This document shows, one piece after another, positions 1 through 12,114 of a stretch of 64,000 bases of DNA (positions within the stretch are counted from its first letter, which is position 1; each line of letters begins with the position of its first letter). The position numbers and the translations under genes were made by a program. The DNA is from Narthecium ossifragum (lineage: Eukaryota > Streptophyta > Magnoliopsida > Dioscoreales > Nartheciaceae), in the NCBI GenBank assembly GCA_963920575.1, contig OY986970.1:21025274-21089273 (forward strand), in the 5' to 3' direction. Under the pieces are notes generated by a model. That model had not been told where the DNA came from. It made no database searches and worked only from the letters and a program-made list of their open reading frames with translations.

Positions 1-398
1 GTCTCTATTTTCTTAATTGATTGATCATTAGAGTTAACATCGTTTCTTATCAACGTCATTTCATTATGAAGCTCAGTTTTCATATCAACAATTGCACTCA
101 TGAGTTCGTCCAAAGTCGGGTTAGAAGATGGTTGTGGAGGATATTGGTGATCAAAATAAGGTGCTGAATTTTGGGCCGGTGTTTCTATATTCCATGGTTG
201 AAAGTTAGGGAGTTGATAACCTTGGAATTGCCAATTAGGGTTTGTATGATTTCTAAAATTCAAATTATAAGGATATGAATGTGAATTATATGTCGGATTT
301 GAGAAACCATATGTGTCATTATTGTAAGCAGGTGTATATGTCGAGGGCGTGCGATAATCCCACGATGTATCACCCGGTGGCATATAATATTCGGCCAT
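1..398 (-). CDS. Partial 5' internal ORF (gag region) of an LTR retroelement
   Basis: An open frame of about 132 codons begins at the ATG complementary to 396-398 and runs off the window edge. The product is rich in Tyr, Pro, Asn and Gln over its first hundred residues. It then changes to a charged stretch (MKTELHNEMTLIRNDV) that looks helical and could form a coiled coil. The ORF starts about 340 bp inside the primer binding site at 738-757, where gag of an Athila/Tat-like element would lie. The leader at 399-737 shows no other gene. I do not recognise a named gag domain, so the assignment rests on position. It could also belong to a non-autonomous derivative. Confidence 0.5.
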   Translation of the reverse strand, partial: MAEYYMPPGDTSWDYRTPSTYTPAYNNDTYGFSNPTYNSHSYPYNLNFRNHTNPNWQFQGYQLPNFQPWNIETPAQNSAPYFDHQYPPQPSSNPTLDELMSAIVDMKTELHNEMTLIRNDVNSNDQSIKKIE

Positions 399-737
399 GT
401 ATGCAAGATCATATATAAGAAAGAGAAAAAGAGAACAGAAGATTCGGAGGATACGACAAAATCCGGAAAACAACGATTGAAACGAAAAATTTTGAATTTA
501 GAAAACTTACCTCACTGCGCAGTTCCGATCGGTCAGTATGGGGCCCGACCGATTGCTCCAGGCCGTGGGGGAGGTCCTTCCTTCAAAAAAAATCCATTCC
601 AATGCTGCAAAAATTCCAAAAAATTGTCAGAAAAATCCTAAAAAAATGTTAAATAAAGAAAGGGAAAAATAAGAAAGATAAAAACCTAACTAAGTAAAGA
701 AAATGAGTTAAGAGAAAATCAATTAGTTAACCGTCGA

Positions 738-757
738 AGTCCCCGGCAATGGCGTCA
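738..757 (-). other. Primer binding site, tRNA-Asp type
   Basis: On the minus strand this reads TGACGCCATTGCCGGGGACT, close to the tRNA-Asp-complementary site (TGGCGCC..TTGCCGGGGA) used by many plant Athila/Tat-type elements. It lies 5 bp inside the LTR end at 763. It sets the element's orientation: the LTR at 763-2203 is the 5' LTR and the coding region runs leftward out of the window. Confidence 0.7.
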
Positions 758-762
758 AAAAT

Positions 763-2203
763 TGATCGCTCACGAACGTCGTCGTTAAAATGTTGTAAAC
801 TCAATCAAATATTAAATTTATAATCCTTATTCAATCACTACACTATTAGATAGAAATAGCGGTGAAGTCGGGAGTCGATCCACAGGGAAAACGCTGGAAA
901 TCAAAATCAATTCTCAAAACCCTAACTAAGGAAAAGAGTCAAAGATAGAATAGAGTTATCTAAACTAATAAATAAAAGAGATAAAAGGTTGATCAATTTG
1001 AATCAATGGAGTAATTAGTTAGGAATTACTCAATCCACCCTAGTTTCGCCTTCAATCTTCTCTAGTTATCCTCTTGTTCTCTTCTCTCAACATTATGGAT
1101 CATATAGCTACAAGCTCACATGAATCCCTAAAATAAGATTTATGTTTCTAACGGCAAAGCCTATCTTTTTTTACATAGATTGTCTTCGGTCCTACGATTA
1201 CTTTAAGTTATACTACTCCTAATGACCTTGGCACAACCTATCCTAGCTTAGCATAGCCTATCTCACTAGCAAACCATAAATCACATAAAAATCATCCTAT
1301 AAATCTCTACAATCAATCACAGAAATCATGTAGGACTGAAAATACGTCAAGGAACTCTGTTCCCTCAACTCTATTAACAATAAAAAGCAAATTCATAGGA
1401 TCATGTCTTGAGAAGAATACAATATTCAAACCAAAGAAGATAGAAAACTATGCTAGGGTTTCATGAATAATCATAAGTACAATAACTAGCAACTCATCTT
1501 TTTGGATGAAAGCCATCGGGTTAGAATATGAAGCTGTCACCATCCACATCCTCTCCTTCTTCTTCTTCCTCCTCCAAAGATTGTCAAAAAGATGAGAAAT
1601 TCGGCTGGAAAAGGCCTTTTAAATAGGAAAACCCTAAACTTGGACTTAAGAGTCCTATCTAGACTTAAACTTTGACTTTCCTCTTTTCGTATTTCAACTC
1701 CAATTCAGGATTCCGACTTTTACTCAATTCTGGCGCTAATTGCTTGGAATCTGAGAATGTCTTCAACAGGAAAGTTTTAGATCTTCACGTCTTCTGTCAT
1801 ATCCCAAAGATTTAATAATATTTAGACTTATAGGGAATATTTGACGAATATTCTCCTGAGCATCGACGGACCAGTTTCCAGCATCTGTATATCTTCATAG
1901 TCTTCAAAACTGGTATTACTCTGTATGGAATCTCGCCAAGTGTCGAACATGAAAGTTGTTCATCTCTGAGTCTTCTATCACATGGCAAAGCTTCAGAATA
2001 TTTCAACCTTTGTAAAATATTTGACGAATATATTACTGACGGTCGACGAAGTAGTTTATTTAGTCATTTTAGCCGAATTTCTTGCATTTCTTCTCAAAGC
2101 ATGATTAAACCTGAAATCAATTAACAAACTATTAAATACAACTACTCTAGGCCTAACAAAGGTAATTTAAGAGGTTTAATTATGAATATTTAGTGACTCA
2201 TCA
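763..2203 (-). mobile_element. 5' LTR of a minus-strand Athila/Tat-like element
   Basis: On the minus strand the sequence starts TGATGAGTCACTAAATATTC and ends ..GCGATCA directly before the primer binding site, giving a 1441-bp LTR with TG..CA ends. It holds no coding sequence; short ORFs inside it look like noise. It abuts a truncated LTR-A fragment at 2204, so this element inserted into an older LTR. The other end and the target-site duplication are outside the window. Confidence 0.7.
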
Positions 2204-2572
2204 CTATGTCGGTTCAACGTCCTTATCCGTTCACGTCAAATGTGGTGCCGACATTGATCTGACGGTTCACTCCTTGAAGTGATCGATCGGTCTTGGCTGA
2301 CAACTGTCCTAAACACAGCTTTCGCGCGCCCGAACTCAAATCTTTCGATTTTAAGTTTGCCTAAGGTTCTAATAAAAACAAATATAAATCATATAGTTGT
2401 GTGTGCACTACGCATGTGTGAAAGCAACCACCAAGGTGCAATTTACGAAATTTCCTTTGGGTTCCAAAAGCAACAATGCAATCAATCGGATCGCCCTCGA
2501 CGCAGAAACAAGCCAACGGGGCACAACCCTGACCTACGCGGTCGAGCTAGGTTAGAGGAACGGGTCCTCATA
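2204..2572 (-). mobile_element. LTR-A family fragment, 3' LTR of element 1, truncated
   Basis: The right end reads ..gaacgggtcctcata, the minus-strand form of the LTR-A start (TGTGAGGACCCG) with one substitution. The body aligns by eye with 32281-32652, including the gtgtgtgcactacgca segment. The left side is cut at 2203 by the Athila/Tat-like LTR. It lies just outside the element 1 chromodomain region, as a 3' LTR should. Confidence 0.6.
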
Positions 2573-3514
2573 ATCTAACATCCTTAAAAGAATTTCATCC
2601 CGAAATTCAACAAGGATAGGTCCAGGAGAAGAAAGAATAAATTAGGCCTACCTGCACAAACAAGCTACAAGCTAGGGGCACCAAAGCCCACAAACAAATT
2701 TCTACCTGCTGAAAGGAACAGTATGAGGTACTCCTGACATATGCGATCCTCTCGCTCCCAAGTCTGCTCCTCAACTCCTCGATGTACCCAACAGACTAAA
2801 ACCAACGAAATCATCTTGCCCCTCAGCACCTGATCTCTCCTATCTATGATCTGCACTGGCTGCTCTGCCTATGTAGCATTCTCCTCAATCATGACGTCGT
2901 CGAGTTTGATCACATGAGATAGGTCTGGAACACACTTCCTCAGCATCGACACGTTGAAAGTAGGGTGAACTACTGCCATGTGCGGAGGTAGAGCTAGATG
3001 GTAGGCGACCTCTCCAACATGTCTGATGATCTCAAAAGGGCTCGTGAACCTCGATACTAACTTGCCCTTGCTACCAAATCTGATGGATCCTCTGCGCGGA
3101 GAAACCTTCAACAACACTCGATCGCCGACTGTGAACTCCAAGGGTCGTCGCCTCTGGTCTACATAACTCTTTTTTCTGCTCTGCGTCGTTAGGAGTATCT
3201 TTCTTATCTGAGCCAACCGCTCTGTCGACTGTGTGAGGGCCCGTCCCTCTGACCTGGCTCGACCGCGTGGGTCAAGGACCATTTTCCTGTTGGTTTGATT
3301 CCACGTCGAGTACGATCGGGCGATCTTATGGTAGTTTTTGACCCAGGGGTATTTTGGTAAATATGCTCCTGGTAGTCAGTTTCACCCCCGCGTTGCACAC
3401 ACGGCCTTGGATTGATGTATGTGAATGATTAGAACCTTAAGGGTGCATTCGATCGGAAGATCGGAGCTCGATCGGGAAAGATCGAATTGGACGGCCGAGA
3501 TCGGTTCTGATCTC

Positions 3515-3522
3515 TATAAATA
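3515..3522 (+). promoter_or_regulatory. LTR-A TATA box
   Basis: TATAAATA sits about 280 bp inside the LTR, followed within 60 bp by a CT-rich initiator-like tract (about 3535-3600). This layout matches the U3/R border of plant Ty3 LTRs. Homologous sites lie at 29442 (plus) and 8834-8841 (minus, TATATAAG). Confidence 0.6.
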
Positions 3523-4054
3523 CCCTGACCCTTTTTCTCTCTCGTTCTTTTCCTTCTTCTCATATCGTTGGCTCCCTCTCTCTCTCTCTCTCTTTCTCTC
3601 TCCTACCGGCTGAGCGAGGACTTGGAGGCGCGATCTTCGAGGAGCGGATCTTGGCGATCGATCTTGGGGGACGCGTGGAGGAGCTGCCCTACTTGATCAA
3701 GTAGGTGTTTCTACCTCGATCTTGTGATCGGGTTCTCCTAGGATAGGTTTATTGTGATTTCGATGTAGGAGTACTTGGTAGAATGTTGTGTAGCTTATTG
3801 CATAACTGTTATAGCTTGCTTCGAGTATTCCTACCGTTTGATTTCCGTATTTTATCGGATGATTTTCATATTATCTCCGTTTTGTCGGTTTTTGACCATT
3901 GAGACCTAGATTGGAGATTTGACCATCAAAATCGTGTTTTCTTCATACCCCATCTTTTATTATACATGCCTGCAAAGTTTCATTGTTTTCCAACAAGATT
4001 TGATCATTCAAATCCCAGAAATTGGATTTTCGGTACTGTTCTGAGGAACTGTGC

Positions 4055-4415
4055 ATTAGGCTCGATAGTCGATCGTCGGATCAACCGTCACGCGTTGATA
4101 CGCTTCTTTCTGGCCTGACGGTCGACCGTCGCATCGACCGTCAGGCTCTGTCTCGTTTTGGGTCTCCCACGGTCGATGTTCCGATCGACTGCGGGCTCCT
4201 TCCCTTTTTCCATTCCACCTCACGGTCGACCATCGGATCGACCGTCAGGCTCTGTCGCGTTTTGGACCTCCCACAGTCGATGTGTCGATTGACAGCGGTT
4301 CCTTTTCCCCTTTTTCACTTCACCTCACGGTCGACCATCGGATCGACTGTCGCATCGACCGTGGCCTCACGGTCACGGTCGACTGTCGGATCGACCGTCG
4401 CATCGACCGTGAGCT
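4055..4415 (+). repeat. Array of GGTCGACC-type palindromes in the solo LTR
   Basis: There are about ten irregularly spaced copies of ACGGTCGACCGTC, CGGATCGACCGT and variants, separated by 10-60 bp of unique DNA. Each site is a near-perfect palindrome with a TCGA core. Translation gives artefactual ORFs with repeated TVDRRIDR-like motifs. The array lies downstream of the TATA box, in presumed R/U5. Confidence 0.8.
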
Positions 4416-6700
4416 CCTGAGCAGTGTTTTTTGGTTTCCTTTGATTGGTTTTCATTCATGATAGGAACCCTCACGCCCCGTCCTGGATGGGTTTTCTGGG
4501 TCGGGGTGTGACAGACTGCTTAATGATGTCTGGACCAGTAAGCGACACCTCGCCAACCTCTGTCCAGCACACTGGTGAGCGACACTGTCTGCCGTACAAC
4601 GCCTCGAAGGGTTCAAAACCCACACTGCCCGGGAAGTTGTTGTAAGCAAACTCAACCAGTATCACGTGCTTCTCCCAAGTACCTCCAGCATCTAGCACAC
4701 ATGCTCTGAGCATGTCCTCCAAGATCTGGATTGTCCGCTGTAAAGATGGAATGTTGTGCTGAAAGTCAGCGCTATCCCCAAAGAATCCTAAAAGCTGCTC
4801 CAGAACCTGCCGGTGAACCTGGGGTCTATGTCTAACACTATCCATACCAGGATGTTGTATTGTCTGACCACCTCGTCAATGTACCTATGGTTCAACCTCG
4901 ATGATGCGTCTGTAGTCCTCATGGGGAGAAAATGAGCCAACTTGGTCAATCGATCAACGATGACCTAAATCACATCATTTCCCCTTGGCTTCCTGGGTAG
5001 CCCGATGACGAAGTCCATCACTATGTACTTCTACTTCCACTCCGGTGCTGGAAGTGATTGTAGTACGACTGGCGTCCGTCGGTGCTCTACCTTCACCTTC
5101 TGACAGGTGAGGCATCTGGAAACGAACTCAACAACATACCTCTTCACCCCGCACCACCAGAACTGTCGGCGTAGATCGTGGTACATCTTGGTGCTCCCAG
5201 GATGAACTGCGAAGCTGGAGTGATGGAACTCGCGGAGGATTTCCACTCTCAGCACTGGGTCCGTTAGAACTGCAACACTGCCGCTGAAGTGTAGAATGGT
5301 GTATGCTAAAACAGTCCAGCCCTCACAGATCTCCACGAGCTCATGATCTCTACTCTGCGCCTCTATCACCCTCGTCGGAAAAAATAAGATGCTCCAAACA
5401 ACATACAAGAAATCGCCTGACGCCTTGTCCTCGAAGTCAAGCCTGAACTGACTGACTGTCTCTATCATCTGCCACTGTCGAGCTGACAACGCTGCCAAAG
5501 TTGCTCTGCTGTCTCTGGCCTGTATACTCAGAGTGTCTGCTACGACATTTGCCTTACCATGATGGTAATGCAACTCGAAGTCATAGTCCTCTAGTAGCTC
5601 CATCCACCGGCGCTGCCTAAGGTTGAAGTCACGGTGGGTGAAAACGTGTCTCAAGCTCTTGTGATCTTATTACACCAAGAACCGCTCACCGTAGAGGTAG
5701 TGCCGCCATGTCTTTAGAACAAAGACAACTACTGCTAGCTCTAAATCATGGATGGGGTAAGTCCGCTCATGGGTCTTCACCTATCTGGAACCGTAGGTCA
5801 CCGCATGCCCCTCTTGCATCAGCACGCATCCTAGACCCTCTCTATTGGCATCGCAGTACATGTTGTAGCCGACGCCTCACTCTGGAACTATCAGGATCGG
5901 TGCACTCGTCAATCTTGCCTTCAACTCCACGAATGCTTGCTCGCAAGCATCGTCCCAAATGAACCGGACCTCCTTCTAAGTCAATCTGGTCAACGACCTA
6001 GCAACTCTGGAGAAGTCTCTGATGAACCTCCGGTAGTATCCCACCAAGCTTAGGAAAAGTTGTCGACCTCGAATACTATCTTCGGCCTCTACCACTGTAG
6101 CACTACCTCGATCTTGGCTGGATCAACTAAAATACCTACCGCTGATACCACATGCTCTAGAAACTTCACTTCTGGGAGCCAAAACTCACACTTGGAAGCC
6201 TTGGCGTACAGCCGATGCTCCCTCAGTAACTGCAACACTGTCCTCATATGCTGCGCGTGATCCTCCTTAGTGCGTGAGTAGATTAGGATGTCGTCGACGA
6301 ACACCACCACAAACTGATCCACATAAGGTTGGAAGACCCTCTGCATCAGATCCATGATGGCTGCTGGTGTGTTCGTCAGGACGAACAACATCACTATGAA
6401 CTCACACAGCTCGTACCACGTATGAAAAGTTGTCTTCGGGATGTCGCAATCCTGGATCCTCAGCTGGTGGTAGCATGTAAGGAGATCGATTTTTGAAACG
6501 ACCGACGAACCTCGGAGCTTGTCGAACAAGTCATCAATCCTAGGCATCAGATACCTATTCTTCACCATCATGCTATTCAGCCTCCTATAGTTAATGCAAA
6601 GATGAAGTGTGACGCCCTTCTTCTTCACAAATAGCACAAGAGCTCCCCAAGCTGACGTGCTGGAATGAATAAAGCCTCGCCCAACAAGCTTGTCCAGCTG

Positions 6701-9106
6701 TGTCACACCCCGACCCAAAAAATCCATTCAGGACGGGGCGTGAGGGTTCCTATCACTATTCATCTTCAATTGGCGCGATACAAAGCGGAAAAGACGGATA
6801 ATTTGAACAATTTATATTCCAGAGGTGATGCTGATATTCAATTCATATATATAAACATCAAGTTGTACTGATACAAGATTCGATAATAAAATTCTCCAAG
6901 GGACAGATTTATACAATAATCGAAAATTCCACAAAGGGTTTACAATATACAATTTATCAAAAAGTATAATAATCGATCCTCCAACAACCTCAAGCACCTC
7001 TGGACATACTCGCGCCACCAAAGGCCGATCCCGCCGGCTCCACAGAAGAAGAATTGCCGCCTGCACCTGCAAACGCAGCCCGGGTAGGAGTGAGCGATAA
7101 GCTCAGTAGGGTTCTACTCTACGACACACTGAAAAGAGGAAAACAACAACAATATTGTCTTCCCGCTCAAGTCTAACGGATGCCACGGGTCCCACAACCC
7201 TGTCGATATCCCAAGGGCTCCTGTCATGAAACCTCTCTCCTGAACATGTTACCATGAGGCCAAGGAACAGGAACATGCAGGATCACCCTTACCCATGCTG
7301 GAATACCAAGCCTTGGGGAACCACGTCGGGAACGCACCGACATCCATCCTTAGCACTTGGCTTTGGAAGACAAGACGACATCTAAACCTCAAACACTGAT
7401 CAGAGTCAACTATTGCAAATCCTCAATAACATGAGATTCCACTGTACAATCACACCCTAATCCTGACTACCCAGCCACGGTCCTAAGGCTAGATCCGAGC
7501 TACCCGAGAGCCTCGGATCGGCGACCAAACCTATCGCCCGCCTAACCTCAGATGCCTCTAATGCACACAATGCATGAGCCTAGGCAAACATCTATCCTAG
7601 ATGTCTCTACATGCCACAACATCAGTTATAGGTTCAACATATATACAATAGCCCTCGGCACTCGCCGGCAAGAGGCTAAGGTTTCACATTTCCACATTAG
7701 CTAGTACAAATAGCTAGCTAATGGTTAGGCAATCAAGTAAGCATTTAACTACAATCCAACACGTATTAAATGCAATCAATATCATAAATTAGCCCAAAAG
7801 GAAAATACTCGAATCGATCCTCCAACTCGATAGAAATCCTTTGAAAACTCTCCAAAATCCACTTGTAAACTTCCCAACATGTTTAAAGATCAATCACAAT
7901 TGAAAGCCATTTGAGAAAAACCAAAAAACACTGTTCAAGGGCCCACGGTAGATGTGACGGTCGATCTGACGGTCGACCGTGAGGCCACGGTCGATCCGGC
8001 GGTCGACCGTGAGGCCAAAACAAGGAAAACTCCAAAGGTGACGGTCGATCCACCCATCGACCCTGGGAAGCCCGAAACCAAACAGAGCCTGACGGTCGAT
8101 GCGACGGTCGATCCGACGGTCGACCGTCAGGTAAAATCGGAAAAAATGGAGAATCCCGCGGTCGATCCATGCATCGACCGTGGGAGGTTAAAAACCCGAC
8201 AGAGCCTGACGGACGATGCGACGGTCGATCCGACGGTCGACCGTCAGGCCCAGAAAGAGCGTATCAACGCTTGACGGTCGATGCACCGATCGACCATCGA
8301 GCCTCTGGCACAGTTCCTCAGAACAGTGCCAGAAATCCAATTTCTTGGATTTCAACCATCAAATCAAGTTGGAAGCTGATGAAACTTTACAAGCAAGTGT
8401 AATTAACGATGGGGAAACCAATGGTATGAAGAAATCACGTTTTTGATGGTTAAATCTCCTATCTAGGTCAAAACGGGTGAAAACCAGCAAAACGGCGATA
8501 ATACGGAAAACCAGTCGTTAGAATACGGAAATCGCGAGGTAGGAATACTTCAAAGCATCTATAACACATGCACAATGAGCTACACAACATTCTAACAAGT
8601 ATTCCTACAGCGAAATAGCAATAAACCTATCCTAGGAGAACCCGATCCTAAGATCGAGGTAGAAACACCAACTTAAGCAAGTAGTTTTTTGCAGCTCCTC
8701 CACGCGTCCAACTAGTCAAGCCGCCAAGATCCGCACTCCGAAGCCCGCGTCTCCGAGCCCTAGCTCAGCCGAAGGAGAGAGAAGGAGAGAAAAAGATAGG
8801 AGAAGAGAAGGAAAGGGAGAGAAAGGGACAGGGCTTATATAGAAATCCGGATCTATCTCAGCCGTCTGATTCGATCTTTCCCGATCGGACGCACCCTAGA
8901 GATTCTAATCAAACACATACATCAATCCAAGGCCGTGGGTGCAACGCGGATGTGAAACCGACCACCAGATGGCATATTTATCAAAATACCCCCGGGGTCC
9001 AAACCGCCACACAATCGTCCGATCGTGCCCGACGCGGAAACAAGCCAACAGGAAACCGGCTCTCGACCCACGCGGTCGAGCCAGGTCGAAGGGACGGGCC
9101 CTCACA
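6701..9106 (-). mobile_element. 3' LTR of element 2 (LTR-A family)
   Basis: The plus strand starts TGTCACACCCCGACCC and ends CGGGCCCTCACA, the minus-strand form of an LTR-A; length is 2406 bp. AGCTG at 6696-6700 is the candidate target duplication, but its partner is lost because the other LTR of element 2 is truncated. A minus-strand TATA box (TATATAAG, 8834-8841) marks the promoter. The chromodomain of element 2 begins just to the right, confirming that this is the 3' LTR. Confidence 0.88.
7945..8300. repeat. GGTCGACC-type palindrome array in the element 2 3' LTR
   Basis: About a dozen GACGGTCGAT, CGGTCGACCGTGAGG and CCATCGACC-type sites occur over about 350 bp. It is the same family as 4055-4415 but with different spacing and copy number. 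In LTR orientation it lies downstream of the TATA box at 8834-8841. Confidence 0.8.
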
Positions 9107-9683
9107 ACCTACAACCTTAAAAAGAATTTCGTCCCGAAATTCAAGGTTGAAGCCGGGGAAAAGAAACAACTAGGCCTACTAGCACAAACAAGGCTACACT
9201 AGGGGCGCCAACGCCCACAACAAGGAACTACCTGAAAAGGTGAACAGTCGGGGAAACTCCCGACGCATGCGATCCTCTCGCTCCCATGTCAGACTCTCTG
9301 CACTGTCGTGCCTCTATCTGACCATGACCAACGGTAACGATCTGCCTCTGAGCACCTGATCCCGTCTGTCCAAGATCTGCACTGGCTGCTCTATGTAGGT
9401 GGCGTCCTCCTCCACCTCAATGTCGTCGTGTCTGATCACGTGAGAAGGATCTGAAATATACTTCCTCAGCATAGATACATGGAAGGTGGGGTGGACTGCT
9501 GACATGTGCGGAGGTAGAGCTAACTGGAAGGCGACAGCTCCAACGCGCCTGACGATCTCAAAAGGACCCGTGAACCACGGCGCTAGCTTGCCCCTGCTAC
9601 CAAACCCGATCGACCCTCTGCGCGGGGACACCTTCAGTAGCACTCTGTCGCCTACTGTGAACTCCAGGGGTCGTCGCCTGCGA
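9107..9683 (-). pseudogene. Element 2: integrase C-terminus and chromodomain
   Basis: The minus strand encodes RRRPLEFTVGDRVLLKVSPR (GPY/F-type integrase tail), then ALPPHMSAVHPTFHVSMLRK, then a chromodomain-like segment (EQPVQILDRRDQVLRG). A TAG follows MVR at 9314-9316, where related sequences continue through the end of the chromodomain. Further chromodomain residues (TWERED-like) persist in another frame to about 9240. The segment is the downstream half of the integrase interrupted by element 3 at 9684. Confidence 0.85.
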
Positions 9684-12043
9684 TGTCGCGCCCCGACCCG
9701 CGGACGCCACACTGGGCCGGGACACGAGGGGGAAAGAACCTACAACTACTAGCCTCAACTGGCGAAAACAGTTGAGACTAACGCACAGCTGGCAGAAACA
9801 GCTGACAACAGGCACAAGCGGAAGCAAACCACTACAACATCTATTAACATCTATTACAAAACAGATATTAAAGAGTTAAACAGAGTTTACTACAACAGGA
9901 TCTACAAGGGATCAACAGTCCCCAAAAAGCTACAGCACCCACCGGGGTCTCTGCAAAGGCACAAACAAAACCATCCTGACCCTCAGACTTGGTCAGGAGC
10001 CGGCGCGCCACCACGAGACAACTGACGGGGAAGCACCGGAGAGGAGCTGGGACCCGCACCTGTAAACAACACAGTCCAGGTAGGAATGCGCAACAGCTCA
10101 GCAGGGTCCTACTCTACCACTCTCGCTAAGAAGGCAACTCTAAACGAACCAACCCTGAAGCCAAGTACTGAGGCTTGCTAAGGATCCCATAAATCCCGTC
10201 AATAACCCGAAGGACTCCTGTCCCAAGTACACCCCTCCGATAACCACTGCTCAGGGGTGGACAACTCCGACAATCCCTGCCGCAGGGTGGGCATAGCGCT
10301 ACTGGTAGGACACCCTTCTCCAAGCGGGATCTCCACACTTGGCGGAATGACCGAGGTTAAGACTACCATCTCTCAGTACTCCAAGCAACAGAGCAAACAC
10401 GACCCCTAACTCCTGACCAAAGACTAAGTCTAGCCAGGGAGTCCATCGATCCCATCGATGTTTCCCTCCCCAAGGTTTCCTGTCCAACGTACGTCCCTCT
10501 GATAGCCACTGTTCGAGGACTGGGCTACCTCCGACGGTCCTTGACACAGGGTGGGCCAGACGATACCAGTAGGATACCCTTGCCTGTGCTGGCCACCAGC
10601 ATGGGGACACAAGTCGGGTAACGGCATCCACCACTTAGCCTTTGATCACTGAAGCCCACGGGTCAACCCAACCTAGTCTAACCTAGCATGTCTAATGCAC
10701 AGGAAACAGGGCAGGATATGAATAAGGAAAGTAGTAACAAACAACACAACAGGGGCACACCTTCGGCCCGTTTATTCTAAGCACTTCCGAGGATCGTAAC
10801 TTCCTTCGGTTCACCACAAAGCGATAAGCATTCAAGCATGAGGAGTAACATGATAAGCCACAGGGGCAGAACCGTCAAAATCACTTAGATGCGAAGCCCC
10901 GCGGGCAAGACAGCATTTAAAACAATAAAAGTCCTCCCTGCATCGAAGGAGATCGATCTCATCTAGGGATGAGATCGACCTGCCTCGAGGCGATAGGTAC
11001 CAGACCTGGTCACCCCCGCGGGATCGATCTCCACCCATATGGAGATCGATCTCGTAGGTGACGCAAGAGACACCCCAGCCGACCGCCAAGAGATCGATCT
11101 CCCTCCCAGGGGCATCGCTCTCGCTCGGGCGGGGCGGGCCACCCCAAACGAGATCGATCTCATCCCATGAGATCGATCTGGATTGGGTTCACCGGCGGTC
11201 GGACGGCGAAGAATACCACCGAAAACCTCAACCACACCTCACCAAACTAGGTGGGCTCGTAGATCCAAGTGCCACGAAGCTACTCAAGGCTTCAAAACCA
11301 GAAAACATCAACTACACAAGGAGATCCATCGAAATCAAAACCGGATTTCAAACCCTCATAGCCAGCCAGAGTTTTGAGTAAGAACCCTACCTCCACAGAG
11401 CTGCCTCGATCCACGAATCCTAGCCAAGGATCTTCCTCACGCCGTCACGGTTCCAACGAGCCTTCAAGCTCCGAGAACGGTGGCAGGAGGAGGGAGAACG
11501 GAGGAGGAAAAGGGGCTGCTGGGACAGGGGAAGAAAACAGGGCTCTCCCGAGGAAGAAGAAGGAAAATGCAGCCAAGGAGAAGGGAAGGGAAAGGGGCTA
11601 AGGCCGGGGAAAGCCGGTGAAGGCGGGGGAAAGGCGAAGGAGGGGAGCAAAAATCTCCCCTCCCCTGACAGGGGAAGCGACGGCCATCGCCGTGGCCGTC
11701 CTTCGAACGCCACCGCCAACGACTTCCAGGCACAGAGAGATCGATCTCCATGCCATGCATATCAATCTCCCTTGCCCAGAATGGCAACCCCCAGGCACAG
11801 AGAGATCGATCTCCAAGCCATGCAGATCGATCTCCCTTGCCCAGAACGGCACCCTTGGGCTGAGACTCAGGCCCAAGCCCAGAACTTCCGACCTCGGGTC
11901 CACCTAACCTTTCTAAACAAACACAAGCATCAAATAAGGTCTGTGTGTGCACACCCAGTGTGAAACGACCACCAAGGCGTAATTTCCCAAATTGCCCTTG
12001 GGTCAACAACAAGCCAAAGGAAAAAGAGGGGCATGTCCTCACA
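9684..12043 (-). mobile_element. Element 3, 3' LTR
   Basis: 2360 bp. Collinear with 13617-15976 at a constant offset of 3933, with scattered substitutions (for example six within the first 145 bp, fewer further on) and no net length change. This divergence dates the insertion as older than very recent. It contains two palindrome clusters (10925-11175 and 11735-11845). Confidence 0.9.
10925..11175. repeat. GAGATCGATCTC palindrome cluster (element 3 3' LTR)
   Basis: Six or more AGATCGATCT-type sites occur, several in facing pairs around a short palindromic spacer, as in GATCTCATCTAGGGATGAGATC. A smaller cluster of three to four sites lies at 11735-11845. The core is ATCGAT, and the flanks differ from the arrays of LTR-A (GGTCGACC) and LTR-B (CCGATCGATCGG). 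Confidence 0.8.
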
Positions 12044-12114
12044 TCCTAAAACCCTTAAAAGAAATCTCGTCCTCGAGATTCGATCAAGGTAGGGCTCGGA
12101 AACGAAAACAACGC

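Larger units (their letters stand above)
3232..4513 (+). mobile_element. Solo LTR-A with 5-bp target duplication
   Basis: The 1282-bp block starts TGTGAGGGCCCG and ends GGGTCGGGGTGTGACA. It is flanked by identical GACTG at 3227-3231 and 4514-4518, the 5-bp duplication expected for Ty3 integration. No internal region is present, so this is the product of LTR-LTR recombination. Its sense is plus, opposite to the pol it interrupts. It carries a TATA box at 3515 and a palindrome array at 4055-4415. Confidence 0.92.
2573..6700 (-). pseudogene. Element 1: degraded Ty3/gypsy pol (RT, RNase H, integrase, chromodomain)
   Basis: Reading right to left on the minus strand, the pieces are as follows. 6089-6690 is reverse transcriptase, with [12 protein letters not shown] and [11 protein letters not shown]. 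5031-5654 is RNase H tail and integrase HHCC zinc finger ([33 protein letters not shown]). 4519-4845 is the integrase core end (LVEFAYNN, FEALYGRQCRSP). 2640-3226 is the GPY/chromodomain region (RRPLEFTVGDRVLLKVSPRRG, SMLRK, EQPVQI-DRRDQVLRGK). Stops and frameshifts break every domain, including a TAG just before the EQPVQI motif. A solo LTR (3232-4513) splits the integrase, and element 2 cuts off protease and gag at 6700. The chromodomain and motif order point to a Tekay/Del-like chromovirus. Confidence 0.85.

Noticed and set aside
7954..8446. ORFs encoding repeated TVDRRIDR-like motifs (also near 4022-4420, 23277-23753, 30018-30248 and 30944-31357)
   Set aside because: They occur on both strands and in several frames of the palindrome arrays, and follow from the DNA repeat rather than from a protein.
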